Source: a virus
IMG/VR virus record: IMGVR_UViG_3300042090_000301
Span: 1 to 41,082 of that record
DNA length: 41,082 bases
Strand: one strand, 5' to 3'
The translations under genes and the position numbers were made by a program. Positions 37,157-41,082 of this stretch are shown one piece after another; within the stretch, counting starts at the first letter, position 1; every line of letters starts with the position of its first letter. The notes under the pieces were generated by a model. The model did not search any database and had not been told where the DNA came from. It saw nothing but the letters and a program-made list of their open reading frames with translations.

Positions 37157-39181
37157 ATGAACGTAGTCTTAGACGCATTTTATAGCCTCGGCCGCGACCT
37201 CAACAAAACGAAAGGAGGCCAAGGCGGAGATAGTACCCAGCAGGGCATCGTCTCCGAAAAAATGCCTGAGCTGACGCTCGACATGCCTGATGATGAAATC
37301 ATCAAGCTGACCACAAAATGGGAATCCCGATGGCTCCAGTCCGAAGTGAAAGCGGACATGGATAAGAAAAGCCTCGAGAACGAAAATTATTGGAAGGGCT
37401 ATCACTATCAGCGACCCGAAGTAGATAAGACGCGAGCGCTCATTGACAACGTCATCTTCGAAGCTCTCGAAACATTCCTACCTGCTGCCACTGGCGAAGA
37501 TCCCGAGGCGATGGTTGAGATCAAAGGCAATCCGCCCGAGACGACCCCGCAGCAGGATTCGTTCGTGCAGTTCATCCACGAAAAGCTCGCGCAGATTTCC
37601 GACACCATCCGCTTGCGTTTGAAAACGAAGCGAGCGGTGCGCCATTGGGCGCTCGATCTCGTTGGCGTGATGAAAGGCGGCTGGGATGTGGTCCATGACA
37701 TTCCGACGGCGAAAATTATTCTGCCATCGAAAGTCATTCTCGACCCGCAAGCGACGATCGACGAGGACGGATATACTGGCGATCCCATCGGTGAGTACCG
37801 CAAGATGGCGGCTGGCGCCATCATCGAAATCATCGACGGCGATAATGCTGGCGATGGCGCGGTGCAATATTTGAAAGATTTGGTCAAAGACGATCTCTCG
37901 ACCGAGTTGCAGTTCATCGAATGGTGGACGAATGCCTATACGGTATGGACGATGAATAAAAAGGTTCTCTTGAAAAAGAAGAACCCGTACTGGAACTATC
38001 CGACGCAGCAAAAGCTGCCCGACGTCGAATCGTTGGACGACGAGGGCGAACCGATTCCGCCAGTTCCGTTGCCGCCGATCCCAGGCATCAACCACTTGGC
38101 CGCGCCAAAAAAGCCATACTTCTTCCTCTCCGTTTTTAATCTTGGCAAGCGACCGATCGACGACACGTCGCTCATCGGCCAGAACCTTTCGAATCAGGAC
38201 ATCATCAACAAGCGGATGAAGCAGATCGACAAAAATGCCGATTCTGCGAATAACGGCATCGTGGTCTCACTTGAGAAATCTGGCTTGACAACTCAACAGG
38301 CAAAAGGTGTAACGGAAGCATTGCGGAAAGGCGGCACGGTCGCCGTGCCCTCGGGTTCCGCACAGGAAGCGATTTACCGCCCACAACTGCCCGAGCTGCC
38401 AGCTATGGTCTATAACCAGCTGCAAGACACGCGTATGCGCGTTCAGGGCATCTTCGGCACTCAAGGCCTCTCCGCCCAGATGCCAGAAAAAGTCGAAACG
38501 TATCGCGGCGCGATCCAAGCGACGACGCTCGCCACCGATCGCATTGGCGGCGGGGTGGGAGAGTACATCGAGCAAATGCTCGACGACTTCTTCAACTTCT
38601 GCGTTCAGATGCTGTACGTCCTCGATGAGGAAACGATCGCGCAACTCCACAATCCGCAATTCCAGCAGGGTCCGCCAGCTCTCCATGTCAGCGTGAAGCC
38701 TGGCTCCCTCCTGCCGAAAGATTCCGTAACTCTTGCGAACCAAGCAATCGACCTCACGAAGAGCGGGAAGATGGCGCTGATTGATCTTTACAAAGCCCTC
38801 GATTATCCGAATGCGGAAGACCTCGCGGCAAACGTATGGCTCGAAGCCAACGCGCCCGAGCTGCTCTTCGGCGACAATCCTCTGGTCCAAAAAGCCGTGC
38901 AGATGAAATCGCAGCAAGCCGCACAGGCGGCGCAGATGGCGGTCGCCGCGCGGCAGAAAGAGAGCGAAGCCAAAGTGAGCGAGTCGATCGCATTCAAGGA
39001 TCTCCCGCCTGATGGCCAAGCGCAGATGGCGGCCAAAGTAGGAATCATTTTGCATCCCGAGGGGATCGCGGCTCACGAGGAACACGAGAAGGTGCGCGAA
39101 ACGGCGCATGAGGTCGTGAAAAAGGTCGTACAACCGCCCATCCAGCCGCAAGTTGGGGGCGAAACAAATCCAACACCATAA
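37157..39181 (+). CDS. Portal protein, P22-like
   Basis: A 674-residue protein with the layout of P22-type portal proteins: N-terminal helical part (LENENYWKGYHYQRPEVDKT, residues about 75-94), wing and stem regions (ALDLVGVMKGGWDVVHDIPT), the central FFLSVFNLGKRPIDDTSLIGQ and DIINKRMKQIDKNADSANNG segments, a helix with DTRMRVQGIFGTQG, and a Gln/Ala-rich C-terminal tail. Twelve copies form the ring through which DNA passes. It follows a terminator, so transcription of the head operon either reads through it or starts elsewhere. The protein is somewhat shorter than P22 portal (725). Confidence 0.75.
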   Translation: MNVVLDAFYSLGRDLNKTKGGQGGDSTQQGIVSEKMPELTLDMPDDEIIKLTTKWESRWLQSEVKADMDKKSLENENYWKGYHYQRPEVDKTRALIDNVIFEALETFLPAATGEDPEAMVEIKGNPPETTPQQDSFVQFIHEKLAQISDTIRLRLKTKRAVRHWALDLVGVMKGGWDVVHDIPTAKIILPSKVILDPQATIDEDGYTGDPIGEYRKMAAGAIIEIIDGDNAGDGAVQYLKDLVKDDLSTELQFIEWWTNAYTVWTMNKKVLLKKKNPYWNYPTQQKLPDVESLDDEGEPIPPVPLPPIPGINHLAAPKKPYFFLSVFNLGKRPIDDTSLIGQNLSNQDIINKRMKQIDKNADSANNGIVVSLEKSGLTTQQAKGVTEALRKGGTVAVPSGSAQEAIYRPQLPELPAMVYNQLQDTRMRVQGIFGTQGLSAQMPEKVETYRGAIQATTLATDRIGGGVGEYIEQMLDDFFNFCVQMLYVLDEETIAQLHNPQFQQGPPALHVSVKPGSLLPKDSVTLANQAIDLTKSGKMALIDLYKALDYPNAEDLAANVWLEANAPELLFGDNPLVQKAVQMKSQQAAQAAQMAVAARQKESEAKVSESIAFKDLPPDGQAQMAAKVGIILHPEGIAAHEEHEKVRETAHEVVKKVVQPPIQPQVGGETNPTP

Positions 39182-39183
39182 TT

Positions 39184-39525
39184 ATGAGAAAAGTTAAACC
39201 AAAATCGACGGATGAAGAATATGGCCCCCTGCGCACTAAAGGCGGGAAGGAAAAAATCTATCCGAAGATCCGCATTCACACCGATCATTTGCCCGAGGCG
39301 AAAGATTGGAAAGTGGGCGAATCCCACGAGCTCCACATGAAAGGCAAGATGGTCGGCCTCTCGCAGTCGAAGTTCCAAAACGAAGCGGAATTTGAGGTCA
39401 CTCACCTCGAACCTCATGATAAAGATGATGAGGAAGAGGATGGTCGCGACAGCGATAAGGATGATGAGAAGAACGGGGATGATGACGAAAAGGTCGATGA
39501 GGGCGAAGAAAAAGAGCAAAAATAG
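39184..39525 (+). CDS. Small head-assembly protein with acidic tail
   Basis: A 113-residue protein. Residues 20-75 form a compact domain (KIYPKIRIHTDHLPEAKDWKVGESHELHMKG), a pattern found in small proteins next to portal and scaffold genes in many uncultivated phages. The tail (80-113) is almost all Asp, Glu and Lys. It starts 2 bases after the portal stop and may bind or stabilise capsid components. No enzyme motif. Confidence 0.55.
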   Translation: MRKVKPKSTDEEYGPLRTKGGKEKIYPKIRIHTDHLPEAKDWKVGESHELHMKGKMVGLSQSKFQNEAEFEVTHLEPHDKDDEEEDGRDSDKDDEKNGDDDEKVDEGEEKEQK

Positions 39526-39527
39526 CC

Positions 39528-39728
39528 ATGGCTAAACTCACTACAGAAAAAAGGAATAGCTTGCCCGCTTCGACGTTCGCTGGTCCCCGTCGTAGTTTCC
39601 CGATACCGAATGTTTCTCATGCGCGGAACGCATTGGCGAGAGCGAGCGATGCTTCACCCAGCGTTAAGGAAATGGTACGCGCGGAAGTGCATCGACGTTT
39701 CCCGCAGATTGATAAGGATAAAAAATAA
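39528..39728 (+). CDS. Small basic head-operon protein
   Basis: A 66-residue protein beginning MAKLTTEKRNSLPASTFAGP with the RRSFPIPNVSHARNALARAS motif, recognisable in many phage and prophage proteins (alone or as part of larger head proteins) and of unknown exact role. It starts 2 bases after the preceding gene. The end is Lys/Asp rich. It probably belongs to capsid assembly or maturation. Confidence 0.6.
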   Translation: MAKLTTEKRNSLPASTFAGPRRSFPIPNVSHARNALARASDASPSVKEMVRAEVHRRFPQIDKDKK

Positions 39729-39792
39729 AAATATGCAGCACGGCTCGTAGACAACGTGCATCCTAAACAAATGTCTTCGCAACACTAAAACT

Positions 39793-40557
39793 ATGAACGA
39801 GCATATCGAATTCAAACGCGAGGGACAAACCCTCGAGGATCTCAATAAGAGTAAGGAAGGCTCTGGTGCAGGAGATCAAACCGAAAAGAAAACTCCCGAC
39901 AATGGCGACGATAAAGGTGCGGGCGGTGCGCCCGAGACCAAGCCGAAGCCATTCAACGAAGATCCCGAAGTGCAATCCTACATCCAAAGGCAGGTCGAAT
40001 CTCGCCTCTCGGAAGTAGAAAAAAAGCACCAAGCGGATTTAGCTGCAGTTCGGGCAGAAATCGCAGCGGGCCGCAAGCCCAATGTCGATGCTGAAAAACC
40101 CCCGAAATGGTTTGGCGGGAATCAGGAGCAGTGGAAAGATTTTCAGACGTTTATCGAAGAGCGAACCTCGAAGAGCGGCGAAGGCGTAATAACGAAATTG
40201 CAGGAAAACGCCCAGCAAACCGAGCAAGCTCAGAAAGAAGCGACTGATTATCTCTTCTCCGAAATCGCCTCGATCCAAGCGGACAAAACGCTGAATCCGA
40301 AAGCGATCAAGATCGAACCTGAAGCTCTCTTGAAAGTTGCCCTCGAAAACGAGCTTATCGACACGAAAGGGCGGTGGAATTATAAAGCGGCATGGCGCAT
40401 CCTGCGCCCTACGCTCGAAGCCGCAGCCCCGAAGGACAATGTCGATAAGGATCGCAAAAAACTCGCAGGTGCGAGCGTTGCGAACGACAAAGGCGCAGAC
40501 CCAGGCGCCAAGCCCTTCAAAACCTCGGAAGACTTCAAAAAGAAGCGTCCGTGGTAG
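39793..40557 (+). CDS. Scaffolding protein candidate
   Basis: A 254-residue, highly charged protein without Cys. Residues 1-50 are disordered and acidic, 55-95 form a coiled coil (YIQRQVESRLSEVEKKHQAD), the middle has helical segments with Gln-rich parts (ITKLQENAQQTEQAQKEA), and the C-terminal part is basic (KDRKKLAG, FKKKRPW), as scaffold proteins often need to bind capsid subunits. Position between portal and capsid genes is typical. Scaffolds leave the procapsid before DNA packaging. Confidence 0.7.
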   Translation: MNEHIEFKREGQTLEDLNKSKEGSGAGDQTEKKTPDNGDDKGAGGAPETKPKPFNEDPEVQSYIQRQVESRLSEVEKKHQADLAAVRAEIAAGRKPNVDAEKPPKWFGGNQEQWKDFQTFIEERTSKSGEGVITKLQENAQQTEQAQKEATDYLFSEIASIQADKTLNPKAIKIEPEALLKVALENELIDTKGRWNYKAAWRILRPTLEAAAPKDNVDKDRKKLAGASVANDKGADPGAKPFKTSEDFKKKRPW

Positions 40558-40599
40558 CACCAAAAGTCGCAAACAAAATAAATTAACTTCACCAATTTT

Positions 40600-41082
40600 A
40601 TGGCTGAATTATACGGACAACGGATCCAGACGACGGTGCAGACCGAATATCTGCCTTACGTCGTCGACACGATCCTTCGCTCCAACGTTCTCTTCCAGCG
40701 CATTGTGCGAGCTGGCAAGGAATGGAACGGCCGCACGTTGCGCGTCCCAGTGAAGATCTCGAAGAACACGACGGGCACGTCCTTCCGTGGCTTCGATACC
40801 TTCTCCACTGCGCCGACCAACAATCGGCAGTTCATGGAGTTCACCCCGTCGTTCTACCAGATCACCTGTGCATTGCCTGGCGACGAACTTTCTGTGGCTG
40901 ACACCGAGGACAAGGTCCTCGACCTCATGAAGCTCACCATCCAGTCGGACACGGAAGATATGGCGGACGATTTGGGCACCATCTTTTATTCGGATGGTAC
41001 TGGTAACGGCGGAAAAGACCCGTTGGGTCTCACCGCGCTCGATGACGACGGCACGAACGTCGCAACGATCGGCGGTCTTTCT
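40600..41082 (+). CDS. Major capsid protein, N-terminal part (3' truncated by window edge)
   Basis: Starts at ATG 40600, behind the leader AAATAAATTAACTTCACC, and stays open to the last base (161 codons). The sequence GQRIQTTVQTEYLPYVVDTI, a later VPVKISKNTTGTSFRGFDTF and the SDTEDMADDLGTIFYSDGTG segment match HK97-fold major capsid proteins. The protein continues in the window start at base 2. Preceded by scaffold and portal genes, as usual. The window boundary cuts it between residues about 161 and the TLKG region. Confidence 0.85.
   Translation, partial: MAELYGQRIQTTVQTEYLPYVVDTILRSNVLFQRIVRAGKEWNGRTLRVPVKISKNTTGTSFRGFDTFSTAPTNNRQFMEFTPSFYQITCALPGDELSVADTEDKVLDLMKLTIQSDTEDMADDLGTIFYSDGTGNGGKDPLGLTALDDDGTNVATIGGLS

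Noticed and set aside
38267-39151. Long minus-strand frame opposite the portal gene
   Set aside because: It is antisense to a recognised gene and its open length follows from the GC-rich codon third positions of that gene.
1-41082. CRISPR array
   Set aside because: No regularly spaced direct repeats of 25-40 bases with unique spacers were seen anywhere.
1-41082. Ordinary tRNA genes
   Set aside because: The only convincing T-arm (GGTTCGACTCC) belongs to the tmRNA at 36131-36420; no other cloverleaf was found by eye.

Overview
This window looks like an almost complete genome of a tailed double-stranded DNA phage, probably podovirus-like. The major capsid gene is cut by the window edges: its 5' part ends the window and its 3' part begins it. 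A P22-type portal, a GpA-like large terminase, a small terminase, a scaffold, a neck protein, a beta-rich tail-tube-like protein, an ejection protein with a lytic-transglycosylase domain and tail fibres are present. No tape-measure, sheath, integrase or repressor was found. UGA is an ordinary stop. Almost every gene lies on the + strand; the one exception is a 49-residue membrane protein near 16.9 kb. The host cannot be proven from the sequence. Small exported proteins, A-rich non-Shine-Dalgarno starts and several conserved small proteins resemble what I remember of Patescibacteria (CPR/Parcubacteria-like) genomes, so that is a tentative guess.

Layout. 1-4.2 kb: end of the capsid gene and small virion proteins, including three copies of a 35-residue repeat over two genes. 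4.2-8.2 kb: a fibre with a signal peptide, a secreted clan GH-A glycosidase and small membrane or structural proteins; this patch is rich in CCGG, which is nearly absent elsewhere. 8.2-16.8 kb: tail, neck and ejection genes, with two HNH endonuclease genes flanking the neck gene. 16.8-19.2 kb: lysis cassette with a papain-like peptidase fused to a peptidoglycan-binding domain, a holin candidate and a secreted lysozyme-like protein. 19.3-25.4 kb: early DNA metabolism with a Rad52-like annealing protein, RecB-family exonuclease, DUF932 protein, SSB, an HNH gene, a replication initiator-like protein and a Holliday-junction-resolvase-like nuclease; no DNA polymerase, helicase or primase was found. 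25.4-34 kb: accessory and host-interaction genes, including an exported protein, NinB-like protein, KGG-motif protein, GroES, an Acb2-like anti-CBASS candidate, GroEL, a KH-domain RNA-binding protein and an HEXXH metalloprotease-like protein. 31.8-41.1 kb: packaging and capsid assembly (TerS, TerL, portal, scaffold, capsid), interrupted by a phage tmRNA gene and a short transcription unit that looks like a novel small RNA.

Expression signals are unusually readable. Many are extended -10 boxes (TGnTANAAT or TGnTATACT). At five genes the -10 box is followed by exactly six bases and then ATG, which predicts leaderless mRNAs. A GTTATSCAC-like element, close to a DnaA box, recurs upstream of six promoters, and three early leaders share an AAAGGTCG element about 25-28 bases before the start codon. 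The phage seems to rely on the host replisome while supplying its own recombination, folding (GroEL/ES), ribosome-rescue (tmRNA) and probably anti-defence functions.
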